The translations under genes and the position numbers were made by a program. A stretch of DNA of 48,461 nucleotides. Source: a virus. Where the stretch lies: positions 1 to 48,461 of IMG/VR virus record IMGVR_UViG_3300006100_000019. One strand, written 5' to 3'. The notes beneath the pieces are model-generated. The model had not been told where the DNA came from. It did no database searches and saw nothing but the letters and a program-made list of their open reading frames with translations. Below are positions 8,092-15,600 of the stretch, piece after piece (position 1 is the first letter of the stretch; every line of letters starts with the position of its first letter).

Positions 8092-8725
8092 GCTTTTTAA
8101 AATCTTCTGGAGTATCTATGTCCAGCGCACCGGGAATCCTAAAGAAAATTGTGGAATCACAATACATATTTTTATTTAATCTAATAAGCCCGACTCGATT
8201 GAATATCGCAACTTCGTGGCATATTTCAAAACAGGTAGGGTAGTCCTGTCTGCGATAAAGATCATGCTCAGTAAGTTGTTTGCCAAAGAGACCACCCTCA
8301 CCAGTCTCTTTTAGATAAAGGTAAGGGCTTGTAGCAATCTCCTTCCTGCATAGTAGTGAGTTTGATATTTCCATCTCAGAATACTTGTAGAATTCCTTTA
8401 GAGCTAGGTGAACGGTCTCCCAAGTTCTCTTGGGATAGGTCAAATACAGCATCACAATGGGTTCCTTTAGCTTTGGGTGAATCTGGTCCACCGTATGCAC
8501 CATGACGTCTCGGATATTTGCAGTATCAGTTGAGAGGTGATCAGGTCGGTCGATGACATTAAATCCTTGTCTTTGAGCTTCCTGTTTTATCTCAAGGTCG
8601 TCAGTAGTTACCCAAACGTCCTGGATAAGATGGTATGGGATGGACTCTGCCGTATATTTAAAAAGCTTACGATTTTTAAAAGGCAGTCCCTTAGAGCCTT
8701 CCCTTGCAGGTATTATTATTCTCAT
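8078..8725 (-). CDS. neuA: CMP-sugar cytidylyltransferase, NeuA-like
   Basis: IIIPAREGSKGLPFKN (3-18) is the CTP-binding signature of acylneuraminate cytidylyltransferases. VWVTTDDLEIKQEAQRQGFNVIDRPDHLSTDTA follows the family pattern (strand, TDD, A-x-x-x-G, RP, L-x-x-D). DIDTPEDF near the C-terminus is also typical. It would activate a nonulosonic acid as a CMP-sugar, using the NeuB-like product from 4349-5080 as the natural partner. The length of 215 residues matches single-domain NeuA/KdsB proteins. KdsB-type activity (CMP-Kdo) is the main alternative. Its start overlaps the upstream gene's stop by 4 nt. Confidence 0.85.
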   Translation of the reverse strand: MRIIIPAREGSKGLPFKNRKLFKYTAESIPYHLIQDVWVTTDDLEIKQEAQRQGFNVIDRPDHLSTDTANIRDVMVHTVDQIHPKLKEPIVMLYLTYPKRTWETVHLALKEFYKYSEMEISNSLLCRKEIATSPYLYLKETGEGGLFGKQLTEHDLYRRQDYPTCFEICHEVAIFNRVGLIRLNKNMYCDSTIFFRIPGALDIDTPEDFKKLDAN

Positions 8726-9360
8726 AATTTATCGAATTCAGATAGGGTTAGTTTGGGAAGATCAACTAGGCTCGTCTCGCTTAGATTGTAAAGGGAAACT
8801 CCCTTTTGTCCAAGTAGAGTAGCGAGTCTCTGGTATTCTTTATTTACGCTGTTTAGAGAATTTGATCGGATGACTGGATGTGCTCCGTCCTTATTGTTAT
8901 AGAAGTGACCGTCTGTAAAGTCTACACCAATCAGGCCTATTGTTTTTGCTCCAAACTTATAGGCAAGGTCGATCGCAGAGTACGGCGAGTTCATATAGTG
9001 CCCCAATTTATTTCGATCGTCAAGATAATTGGTGCCCCGTGTGCCTATTGCAAAGTAAACGATACTGTGGTGACGCCAGCCCTTGGCGCAAGTAAAAAGG
9101 TGTTTGCTAGTCGATTCGTTTATTAGCTTTGCCCTAGGGGTAGAAAATCTACCAGGATCGTCGGTCACTAACGAATAAGTCGGTTGAAATAGAGCAGGCA
9201 CATCGTTTACTCCGATCGTTATGTAGTTAGATTGGTGTGGCGCAAATCCAGTAAGGGAAGTACCACAGCCGCAGACTACGATTTTTGATCCGGGATGAAT
9301 GCCTATAAACTCGCTAATATTTTTAACTATTGCTGACACTGGACAAAACCTTTTATTCAA
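8722..9360 (-). CDS. MAF/DUF115-like or sialyltransferase-like protein
   Basis: A nucleotide-sugar-binding-like loop KIVVCGCGTSL (26-36) is followed by YITIGVNDVP and, later, GAKTIGLIGVDFTDGHFYN. This pattern is seen in DUF115/MptE-like proteins, including motility-associated factors that transfer nonulosonic acids, and more loosely in GT42 sialyltransferases. It sits at the head of the operon encoding NeuA- and NeuB-like enzymes, so it may be the transferase using the CMP-sugar. The longest frame starts with TTG at 9360. A GTATAA element at 9364-9371 is too close to that codon, whereas GTG at 9339 (residue 8) leaves a normal 24-nt leader and is the likelier start. Confidence 0.65.
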   Translation of the reverse strand: MNKRFCPVSAIVKNISEFIGIHPGSKIVVCGCGTSLTGFAPHQSNYITIGVNDVPALFQPTYSLVTDDPGRFSTPRAKLINESTSKHLFTCAKGWRHHSIVYFAIGTRGTNYLDDRNKLGHYMNSPYSAIDLAYKFGAKTIGLIGVDFTDGHFYNNKDGAHPVIRSNSLNSVNKEYQRLATLLGQKGVSLYNLSETSLVDLPKLTLSEFDKL

Positions 9361-9363
9361 ATG

Positions 9364-9371
9364 TTATACAA
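9364..9371 (-). promoter_or_regulatory. Putative early promoter -10 (TTGTATAA) for the sugar operon
   Basis: The minus strand reads TTGTATAA, preceded by a TTTCTTCT pyrimidine run. The same arrangement occurs at 15571-15578. It lies upstream of the first gene of the 9360-to-2743 run, in the 34-nt gap shared with divergent dnaJ. No clear -35 box is visible. Confidence 0.4.
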
Positions 9372-9394
9372 TATAGAAGAAATAAGTTTTACAA

Positions 9395-10393
9395 ATGAAG
9401 AATCACTATCTTGTCCTTGGAGTGTCAGAGTCAGCGACTGACGATGAAATAAAAAAGGCATACCGAAAGATAGCTCTAAAATACCACCCTGATCGCAATC
9501 CTGGAAACAAGGAAGCCGAGGATAAGTTCAAGGAAGCGGCAGCTGCATACGAAGTGATCGGCGATCCTGAAGCAAGAAAAAAGTACGATCTCCTAAATTC
9601 TCCGGCAAGTTCACAGAAGAGGTATAGTGATTTTAACGATTTTGTGGGAGGATTTGGTGCCTCAAGATTCGGTTCAGAGTACAGCAGGGCTCAAGCCCAG
9701 GCAAGAGCGGCCAGATCACAGGGTAAAACCCATGCACCACCGCCCGACCCATCCTACTTGGACATAACTCTGGATGCCGAAATTGACCTGGCAGATGCGA
9801 TCCTAGGAAAAAAGATCAACATCACGTTTAAGAGAAAAAAAGTAGACTATAAGAAAACTGCTGCAAGCCAAATCGCATACACCAAGACAGACGAGGAGAA
9901 AGAGATCAATATATACTTTGACCTTAGGAGAACCTATGTCACTCTTAAAAAAGAGGGAAATAAGTTGAGCACAAAGGTTAGGCTTAATAGACTAGGTCAT
10001 GAGGACGTCATAAATCGCATGAACATATTTGGAGAAGACGAACAGTATCCTCTGACTGGCGATCTCTATGTGACAGTCACAATAGTGATCCCGGAAGGAG
10101 TCGAGATTGATGGCAATTCAATAATACAGAGGGTAGACATACCGCTCACTAAGGTGTTGTTTTCTGGCGAAAAAGTACAGATCGAAACGATTATCAATAA
10201 AAAATACGAAGCGACCATTGATCAGCCCAAGTCAATGAGTGATATTAAGTTTGTGATCCCATCACAAGGAATATTGAATGCATCTGGCGAATTAGGAAAT
10301 TACGTAGTGAAGTTTAACGTGGTAGTACCAGATTTGAGCTCTTTAAAAAAGAGTGAAGTTGAGCTTTTACGAAACATTCTAGCTAATACTTAA
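9395..10393 (+). CDS. dnaJ: DnaJ/Hsp40-type co-chaperone without zinc finger
   Basis: A complete J domain occupies residues 1-70 ([33 protein letters not shown]), with the HPD triad at 31-33 that stimulates DnaK ATPase. A low-complexity Ala/Arg/Gly/Ser linker (about 70-125) replaces the usual Gly/Phe segment. From about residue 130 the beta-rich C-terminal substrate-binding part begins ([24 protein letters not shown]). The CxxCxGxG zinc-finger repeats of classical DnaJ are absent, as in CbpA-type proteins. At 332 residues it is a full co-chaperone. It lies directly upstream of the head genes, so a role with host DnaK in capsid or scaffold folding is plausible. Confidence 0.93.
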   Translation: MKNHYLVLGVSESATDDEIKKAYRKIALKYHPDRNPGNKEAEDKFKEAAAAYEVIGDPEARKKYDLLNSPASSQKRYSDFNDFVGGFGASRFGSEYSRAQAQARAARSQGKTHAPPPDPSYLDITLDAEIDLADAILGKKINITFKRKKVDYKKTAASQIAYTKTDEEKEINIYFDLRRTYVTLKKEGNKLSTKVRLNRLGHEDVINRMNIFGEDEQYPLTGDLYVTVTIVIPEGVEIDGNSIIQRVDIPLTKVLFSGEKVQIETIINKKYEATIDQPKSMSDIKFVIPSQGILNASGELGNYVVKFNVVVPDLSSLKKSEVELLRNILANT

Positions 10394-10424
10394 CGCAGAT
10401 CTCAAAGTTTTTATCAACTGCCTT

Positions 10425-10441
10425 AATAAATAATAAAAAAA
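10425..10441 (+). promoter_or_regulatory. Late-type promoter element (AATAAATAAT)
   Basis: aATAAATAAT followed by a poly-A run, 16 nt before the TTG start of the prohead protease gene. The core resembles the T4 late promoter TATAAATA, and near-identical copies precede other virion genes at 14224, 22825, 24164 and 45698. Confidence 0.55.
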
Positions 10442-10450
10442 TTTAAGGCT

Positions 10451-12436
10451 TTGACAAATTCAAACTTGAGCTTTGCTGAACCTAATAATGATTGGGTTCT
10501 TATTGTTGAAAACGTTGGTGAAGCGCTAACTCCAGTTCAATCTGGCGATAAAGGCGCTGTCCTTGAAGGAGTTTGTGCTGTATTCGGCAGGATGAACAAC
10601 AACCGTCGAGTATACGAAAAAGAAGAATACCTTCCCCACCTTTCTTATCTTAATGAAAAAATCTCAAAGCGCCAGCTTGTTGGAGATCTTGATCACCCAC
10701 CTCACTTTGATGTAAGCCTAAAAAGCGCATCACACCTGATTGAAAAACTAAGCTATGATGGCGGTGATAAAGTTTATATTAAACTACGTATCCTAGAAAA
10801 CACGCCAAACGGAAAGATCGCAAAAGCTCTACTTGATGGAGGAGTACAACTCTCAATATCTTCAAGAGCTGCAGGTCAAGTAAACGAAAGCGGCCGTGTA
10901 AAACTACAGAGAATCTTTACTTACGACCTAGTAGGTGAACCTGGATTCACAGAAGCAATCCTTAAAAAGACAGTAAACGAATCACTTAAGAACAACTTCC
11001 AAATGATTACTGAAAACTATAATCATTTGAAAGAATCCTCTGTAGTTAACAGTAAGGGATTAGTTGACATATCTGAAAGTCTTAATTTTGATGAGAATTT
11101 CAAAATTTACAAGATAAATAAAACTAATGAAGATCTAGGACTAGCTTTCCAAGCATCTCAAACACCACAAAAAAATAGCGCAAAAATGGCCGAGTATGTA
11201 ACAAAAGAACAGATGGACCAGTACTCAGAAGTTCTGAAAAGTAAGTTCACGCAAGTTCAAAATGAGCTAAGAACTCACAAACAATTGTTAGAATCAAAAA
11301 ACGAAGGAACTGATTCAGCTGATCAAATTAAGCTTGTAGGATTTGTAAACTACCTAGCTGAACAGCTTGAAGGAGTGATCAATTATGCTGACTATCTTTC
11401 TAAAAAGGTAAATCAGAATATTAAGTACACTGAGCATGTTGCTGAAACAACAAACAACTCCATTGAATACTCTAACTACGTTGGAGAGAGACTTAATCAA
11501 AGCATTGCTCACCAAGACTATATAGCTGAAAAGCTCAACCAGAACATCAACTATTCTGAGTACATCAAAGAAAATCTAAACAATGCTATCAAGTATCAAA
11601 ACTACTTGGCTGAAGAGTTGGATAAAGGAATACAGTACACTGAATACGTTGCTGAAGGTGCTAACCGTGGTCTAGAGTACAGTGATTACCTAGCAGAACA
11701 CCTTAATCTTAACCGTGACTACGCTCAATACCTTTCTGAAAAGCTAGGTCAGAGCATTGGATATACTGAATACGTTGTTGAATCCCTAAACGGAGGAACT
11801 TCAGTAAACGGCAAACGTAACGTTCTTAACGGAATTGAAAAGCTTGACGAATCTACATCAGTTGATGCTCTCATCGCTAAGGTAGACCAAGTGATCACTG
11901 AAGTTACAGATAAGTCTTCAAAAGCAGTTCTTGAATCAAGGTATCCATTCCTTAAAGTTATGAGCGAGCCTAAGCAAAAAGCATTCTACGCTCTTGGAAC
12001 AGAAGAAAAACAAGCAATTGTTGAAGCTCTTGGAGCATCTATCTGGTTCAACGAAAACGATGTAGTTGGAATCATCGAAGCAGTTCTTAACCACAAGAAT
12101 CAAAACCTTCCTGCACACGTTCGTTTCATGCCAGCTGAATATAAAGAAGTTTGGAATTCAATGAACGAAAGCGAGAAGAACAGAATTCACGCAAAATCTC
12201 AGTTATATAGCATAAAGACTCCTTATCAAGCCAAAGCATTTTGGGATGAAATGGATCTTAGAGGAGTTAACGAGAGAATTGAAAGAGAAAAATCAAACGC
12301 TAAAATACAAGCACAACTCAACGAAAGCCAAAGTACAGAGGGCCTAATACCTGTTAATCAGGTTGTTGAGATGCAGAGAGGTTACTCTCACAATTACCTA
12401 GAAATGCTATCTCGCCAAGCTAGCTATCGCCAGTAA
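10451..12436 (+). CDS. 21: Prohead protease-scaffold fusion (gp21 + gp22-like)
   Basis: Residues about 35-180 form a gp21/herpes-type prohead serine protease. They include AVFGRMNNNRRVYEKEEYL near the N-terminus, VGDLDHP with candidate His82, GVQLSISSRAAG with candidate Ser137/138, and VGEPGFTEA. Residues about 245-661 are a helical, charged scaffold-like region. It contains ten exact-length 14-residue repeats (310-449) of the form I-x-Y-x-x-Y-[LV]-[AS]-E-x-L-N-x-x. In T4 the protease (212 residues) and the scaffold gp22 are separate genes. An in-frame ATG at 11186 has the leader caaaaATGGC used by the capsid and sheath genes and could yield the scaffold alone (416 residues). The start is TTG at 10451, the only suitable codon after the promoter and before the protease core. 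Confidence 0.9.
   Translation: MTNSNLSFAEPNNDWVLIVENVGEALTPVQSGDKGAVLEGVCAVFGRMNNNRRVYEKEEYLPHLSYLNEKISKRQLVGDLDHPPHFDVSLKSASHLIEKLSYDGGDKVYIKLRILENTPNGKIAKALLDGGVQLSISSRAAGQVNESGRVKLQRIFTYDLVGEPGFTEAILKKTVNESLKNNFQMITENYNHLKESSVVNSKGLVDISESLNFDENFKIYKINKTNEDLGLAFQASQTPQKNSAKMAEYVTKEQMDQYSEVLKSKFTQVQNELRTHKQLLESKNEGTDSADQIKLVGFVNYLAEQLEGVINYADYLSKKVNQNIKYTEHVAETTNNSIEYSNYVGERLNQSIAHQDYIAEKLNQNINYSEYIKENLNNAIKYQNYLAEELDKGIQYTEYVAEGANRGLEYSDYLAEHLNLNRDYAQYLSEKLGQSIGYTEYVVESLNGGTSVNGKRNVLNGIEKLDESTSVDALIAKVDQVITEVTDKSSKAVLESRYPFLKVMSEPKQKAFYALGTEEKQAIVEALGASIWFNENDVVGIIEAVLNHKNQNLPAHVRFMPAEYKEVWNSMNESEKNRIHAKSQLYSIKTPYQAKAFWDEMDLRGVNERIEREKSNAKIQAQLNESQSTEGLIPVNQVVEMQRGYSHNYLEMLSRQASYRQ
11186..12436 (+). 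CDS. Putative internally initiated scaffold protein (nested in protease gene)
   Basis: The in-frame ATG at 11186 (MAEYVTKEQMDQY) is preceded by caaaa. This is the same context as the starts of the major capsid (12466) and sheath (45727) genes. The 416-residue product would contain the 14-residue repeat array and the helical C-terminus but no protease. This mirrors lambda C/Nu3, where the scaffold is read from an internal start of the protease gene. It is predicted from context only. Confidence 0.45.
   Translation: MAEYVTKEQMDQYSEVLKSKFTQVQNELRTHKQLLESKNEGTDSADQIKLVGFVNYLAEQLEGVINYADYLSKKVNQNIKYTEHVAETTNNSIEYSNYVGERLNQSIAHQDYIAEKLNQNINYSEYIKENLNNAIKYQNYLAEELDKGIQYTEYVAEGANRGLEYSDYLAEHLNLNRDYAQYLSEKLGQSIGYTEYVVESLNGGTSVNGKRNVLNGIEKLDESTSVDALIAKVDQVITEVTDKSSKAVLESRYPFLKVMSEPKQKAFYALGTEEKQAIVEALGASIWFNENDVVGIIEAVLNHKNQNLPAHVRFMPAEYKEVWNSMNESEKNRIHAKSQLYSIKTPYQAKAFWDEMDLRGVNERIEREKSNAKIQAQLNESQSTEGLIPVNQVVEMQRGYSHNYLEMLSRQASYRQ
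11378..11797 (+). repeat. Ten tandem 42-bp (14-residue) degenerate repeats in the scaffold region
   Basis: In-frame units with pattern I-x-Y-x-x-Y-[LVI]-[AS]-E-x-[LV]-N-x-x run without insertion from residue 310 to 449 of the fusion protein. The protein pattern is strongly conserved while the DNA has diverged. This suggests old duplication under selection for a regular helical or coiled structure. Confidence 0.85.
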
Positions 12437-12465
12437 TCTAAAAAATCAAAAAAATCTACTCAAAA

Positions 12466-14160
12466 ATGGCACGTACTAAAATTTTCAGACGTTCAAGTGA
12501 TAAGAACTTGGCCGCAACTTGGAAGCCAATCCTTGAAGGATACGGAGCAAATATGGAGAAGACTCCTTGGTTAGCAGAATACGCTCACAACCACGGAATA
12601 TTCGACAATGCTACTCCACTCTTCGAGTCTTCGACTCCAGGTCTTTTCTTCCAGCAACCAGCATCTCTTGGTGGTTACATGGGAGCACCAGTAGCTCCAA
12701 CTGCTACTCAGACTCCGTTCACAGCGGGTGGTGTAAAAAATTCATATTCAGATTCTGGATCTGGTGATAAATTCCCATCGCTTCTTCCTGTAGCTATCCA
12801 AGTTGCAGCTAAGACTATCGGTTTTGATCTCGTTCCTGTAATCCCTATGGATTCTCCAGTTGGATTCCTTCCATACCTTGATTACCTTTATGCAGGTGGT
12901 CGTACTGATACTCAGTTCGAATCTTACCTTGTAAAGATCAACGGTTTGACTGCGAACTCTAGCTTCTCAGGATCACACGCATTCAGCGGACTTACATATG
13001 GTGATCAACTTAGAATCGATGTAAGTTCACCTGCTGAAATCCTCAACCTTACCTTTGTTGGTTATTCACGTGTTGACGGTACTCTTATCCTTAAGGTTAT
13101 CAATGACACTAGCGGAGTAACTTCATTGGATACTTACATCCAAGGTGGTAATGTTCTTTCTACTGTAACTTATGGTGGAGCTGCAAATGTTTACACATTT
13201 ACACTAGGTGCAACAAACACTCCAGCGCTTGTATCTGCTCTTGAAAACCACATCTCTGGTTTTACATCAGTATCTGACGCGGACTATGCAACTACTGCAT
13301 TCAACGGTTCTTACCTTCCATCAACTGGACAGGTTCCTGGATCTATGAAGCGTGAAGCATCAGAGCAATCTAAGTTCCGTCAAATGGGTCTAAGAATGTT
13401 CACTAAGTTTGTAGAAGCTGAAACTGATCAAGTTTCAATCTCTGCAACAGTTGAGCAGATCCAAGACCTTAACCGCGTATGGAACTACGACGTTATCTCA
13501 ATGCTTGAGAACGTTGCAGTAAACGACATCGCTCAGTCTATCAACAAGCGTCTTGTTGACCGTGTATTCACTCTTGCTGCTACTCACTCAACTGAAGTTG
13601 GTCTAGTAGAAGGAGCAGGTATCACTGACCTCGATCTTACATCGGGTACAGGAGGTTTCGAAAACGTATCTACACTCCAGCGTAGATTGGTTACTAAAGT
13701 TCTTGAACTTGCTAACCTTATCTATCACAGAGGACGTTTCGGAGCAGGTACCTTCATGGTAACTAACGGACGCGTTGCATCTGCTCTTGCAGACGTTGCA
13801 GGTTACTCAATCGCACAAGTTCCATCTGACATGTCAGGTGTAGCAGGTAACCTTTACCCAGCTGGTAAAGTTTACGGTGTACAAGTATACGTAGATCCAA
13901 ACCTCGCATGGGGAGATTCACGTGTCGTAATCGGCCGTAAAGGTGCAGACGAAGAGCCAGGTGTTAAGTTCATGCCATACATCATGGCTGAATCACTTCA
14001 GACAATCGCAGAGGGAACATTCTCTCCAAAAATTGGTATGAAGTCACGTTACGCTATCACTGAAGCTGGATGGCACCCTGAAACTCAATATGTTAACATG
14101 AACATCAATGGTAACATAGGAGTTCTTACAGGAAGCGTTGCACCAGCATCGTCATACTAA
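12466..14160 (+). CDS. 23: Major capsid protein, T4 gp23-like
   Basis: At 564 residues it is close to T4 gp23 (521). Recognisable gp23-type segments are VPVIPMDSPVGFLPYLDYLY near residue 125, REASEQSKFRQMGLRMF and KFVEAETDQVSISATVEQIQDL in the middle, and GRFGAGTFMVTNGRVASAL. The C-terminal stretch GKVYGVQVYVDPNLAWGDSRVVIG, PYIMAESLQTI, GMKSRYAITE also fits. The residues around 150-290 are a Ser/Thr/Gly-rich beta insertion relative to the family core. The N-terminal ~65 residues are probably removed by the prohead protease encoded just upstream. The codon pattern (many GGT, GTT, CTT) looks like that of a highly expressed gene. A perfect hairpin terminator follows. Confidence 0.93.
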   Translation: MARTKIFRRSSDKNLAATWKPILEGYGANMEKTPWLAEYAHNHGIFDNATPLFESSTPGLFFQQPASLGGYMGAPVAPTATQTPFTAGGVKNSYSDSGSGDKFPSLLPVAIQVAAKTIGFDLVPVIPMDSPVGFLPYLDYLYAGGRTDTQFESYLVKINGLTANSSFSGSHAFSGLTYGDQLRIDVSSPAEILNLTFVGYSRVDGTLILKVINDTSGVTSLDTYIQGGNVLSTVTYGGAANVYTFTLGATNTPALVSALENHISGFTSVSDADYATTAFNGSYLPSTGQVPGSMKREASEQSKFRQMGLRMFTKFVEAETDQVSISATVEQIQDLNRVWNYDVISMLENVAVNDIAQSINKRLVDRVFTLAATHSTEVGLVEGAGITDLDLTSGTGGFENVSTLQRRLVTKVLELANLIYHRGRFGAGTFMVTNGRVASALADVAGYSIAQVPSDMSGVAGNLYPAGKVYGVQVYVDPNLAWGDSRVVIGRKGADEEPGVKFMPYIMAESLQTIAEGTFSPKIGMKSRYAITEAGWHPETQYVNMNINGNIGVLTGSVAPASSY

Positions 14161-14185
14161 TATCCTTCTACCTTAGGATAAAAGA

Positions 14186-14214
14186 AAAGAGAGCCCGTAA
14201 GCTCTCTTTTTTTG
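14186..14214 (+). terminator. Rho-independent terminator after the capsid gene
   Basis: A 7-bp stem (agagagc / gctctct) around the loop ccgtaa is followed by a run of seven T. A second small hairpin (tatcct / aggata) at 14161-14180 directly follows the stop codon. Together they would end the head-gene transcript. Confidence 0.9.
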
Positions 14215-14223
14215 TTTTAGGCG

Positions 14224-14238
14224 AATAAATAATAAAAA
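14224..14238 (+). promoter_or_regulatory. Late-type promoter element (AATAAATAAT)
   Basis: aATAAATAATAAAAA lies just behind the capsid terminator and 14 nt before the ATG of the Dps-like gene. It makes that gene an independent unit with its own promoter and terminator. Confidence 0.55.
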
Positions 14239-14247
14239 GCGTAACTA

Positions 14248-14616
14248 ATGGCAACAATCATGTCGACTTTTTTGGGCATCCAAGCACAATTTAAAGTCCT
14301 ACACTGGCAGACTCACACCTATTCTAAACATATAGCATACGGCGAAATGTATGACTCCCTCAACGAGACGGTCGATACTTTCATGGAAACTTACATGGGA
14401 AAATACGGAAGAATAGCTCTTGAAGGAAAGGACGATGCTATAATACTTAGCAATATTGGAGAAATGAAAGTAGATGAGTTTCTGGACACAGTTACCGAAT
14501 TCTTATTATCCTTTAATCATCAGCTAAATCCTCAACGAGACAGCGACCTGTTGAATATCAGGGACGAAATACTAGGCGATCTAAATAAGCTTAAATACTT
14601 ACTAACACTTAAATGA
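14248..14616 (+). CDS. Dps/ferritin-like protein (DUF5856-type)
   Basis: This 122-residue helical protein begins with FKVLHWQTHTYSKHIAYGEMYDSLNETVDTFMETYMGKYGR. That matches the first two helices of Dps-type ferritins (LHWxxxG...H..F..LYEE..D..DE). His19, His28, Asp43 and Glu47 fall near the positions of ferroxidase ligands. It is shorter than bacterial Dps (about 160-170), so assembly into a dodecamer is uncertain. Similar Dps-like proteins are known from other T4-type phages. It stands alone between two terminators and behind its own late-type promoter, so it may be made in large amounts late in infection, perhaps to bind iron or DNA. Confidence 0.75.
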   Translation: MATIMSTFLGIQAQFKVLHWQTHTYSKHIAYGEMYDSLNETVDTFMETYMGKYGRIALEGKDDAIILSNIGEMKVDEFLDTVTEFLLSFNHQLNPQRDSDLLNIRDEILGDLNKLKYLLTLK

Positions 14617-14645
14617 AAAAAGGAGGACTCTCGTCCTCCTTTTTA
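14617..14645 (+). terminator. Rho-independent terminator after the Dps-like gene
   Basis: The stem aaaaggaggac / gtcctcctttt with a tctc tetraloop is followed by T residues. The A-run and T-run on either side would let it work in both directions, although the facing gene ends 216 nt away. Confidence 0.9.
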
Positions 14646-14861
14646 GTATGGTATAAGCAGCCTTCGATTCAATTGTAGGTAAAAGTCTAAAGAGTCTTTA
14701 CATCTTGAATTTTGAATCTTTGAACTTGTATGGCTTGAATTTTGTCTGGCGAAATCAATTAGTCGGCATCTATCATCAATTGTTCCATATAATGGTGGCT
14801 ATATCTTACGATATAATGGTTGACACATTACTAACGCTCTCCTCTCCAGCTGCCTATGCGT
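14646..14861. other. Noncoding spacer with short direct repeats
   Basis: These 216 nt between convergent genes are the largest gene-free stretch in the window. They hold two copies of cttgaattttg (14704-14714, 14734-14744) and two copies of atataatggt (14787-14796, 14811-14820). The second pair contains TATAAT. No tRNA fold or convincing ORF was seen. It may hold a small RNA or a promoter, but neither can be shown. Confidence 0.5.
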
Positions 14862-15287
14862 TTAGATCAGTGTCGTGTGATTGAACCTATCAAGCTCTTC
14901 TTGAGTTGCCTCTATCTGGGCCTCAGTGAGCTCAATTTGCTGGTCCTTCCAGGCAATGTCAAAGTGAGCTTCGATCTGGTCCGGTTCGGTTCCATAAGAT
15001 CGAGTCTTTCCCTTTGTTGTGTTGATTGTAGAAAGGTGAGTCGCATGGGTCTTCAGTTCAGAAAGCAAGAAGATCTTGTCTCTTACTGGAGACGATGCAT
15101 TGTGGATTCGGGTCTTCAAGTCAACGATCTTCTGCATCGTGTCTTGGATTTGGGCCCACACGTCGTCGAGGTCGTAGGGTTTTTCAGAACCTACAATGGC
15201 TGAGTTGTGTGAATAGATCTTCTGCCACAGCTTGCTTAGACGAGTCGTGAGCTTGTTTTTTTCCTTTAGTGCTTTTGCAATAGTCAT
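14862..15287 (-). CDS. DIP1984 family protein
   Basis: The 141-residue helical protein follows the DIP1984 family layout. It has MTIAKALKEKNKLTTRLSKL (paired N-terminal helix), a region ending in LKTRIHNASSPV, LLSELKTHATHL, a TKGKTRSYG turn, and a last helix finishing in LDRFNHTTLI (family: ...IQ.ANW.T.L). The biochemical function of the family is not established. It is expected to be cytosolic, an antiparallel coiled coil. It ends the minus-strand run and starts 2 nt after the stop of the 87-residue gene, so both are probably co-transcribed from the GTATAA element at 15571. Confidence 0.78.
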   Translation of the reverse strand: MTIAKALKEKNKLTTRLSKLWQKIYSHNSAIVGSEKPYDLDDVWAQIQDTMQKIVDLKTRIHNASSPVRDKIFLLSELKTHATHLSTINTTKGKTRSYGTEPDQIEAHFDIAWKDQQIELTEAQIEATQEELDRFNHTTLI

Positions 15288-15289
15288 TT

Positions 15290-15553
15290 TTATATAGATT
15301 GTTTGTTTACTACTTCATCATAGTCCTTCCATTCAACTGGGAATTTTCCAAGTTCATCAACCGGCCCAGAACAAAAGCCTAGGATAATTTTGCCGGATTC
15401 GTCTTTTCCGATAGCGACAAAACCATAACCCTCACAGATTATTTGGGTATAAGAGTCATTTTCAAGACCTTCAGCGATCTGAAGAATATCAAAATCTGGT
15501 TGGAGTCCTTCCGGATCGTGCTTTTCGCACCATTGAGCTGAGAATTCTGCCAT
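15290..15553 (-). CDS. Hypothetical protein
   Basis: This 87-residue acidic protein is of unrecognised family. It has a beta-type centre (GYGFVAIGKDESGKIILGFC) and two conserved-looking aromatic motifs (SAQWCEKH, VEWKDYDEVV). There is no membrane segment. Its ATG lies 17 nt after a clear TTGTATAA element, and it heads a two-gene unit with the DIP1984-family gene. The sequence gives no basis for a function. Confidence 0.7.
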   Translation of the reverse strand: MAEFSAQWCEKHDPEGLQPDFDILQIAEGLENDSYTQIICEGYGFVAIGKDESGKIILGFCSGPVDELGKFPVEWKDYDEVVNKQSI

Positions 15554-15570
15554 TTGAATGTTTTAGATTA

Positions 15571-15578
15571 TTATACAA
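15571..15578 (-). promoter_or_regulatory. Putative early promoter -10 (TTGTATAA)
   Basis: TTGTATAAT on the minus strand, with TTTCTTCT 4 nt upstream, sits 17 nt before the ATG at 15553. Spacing and sequence match the element before the dCTPase gene at 45631. Confidence 0.5.
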
Positions 15579-15600
15579 AAGAAGAAGAAACAGTTTCAAA

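Noticed and set aside
14802-14891. Tiny plus-strand ORF of 30 codons in the spacer
   Set aside because: It is short, runs into the convergent gene and has no leader or homology signal.
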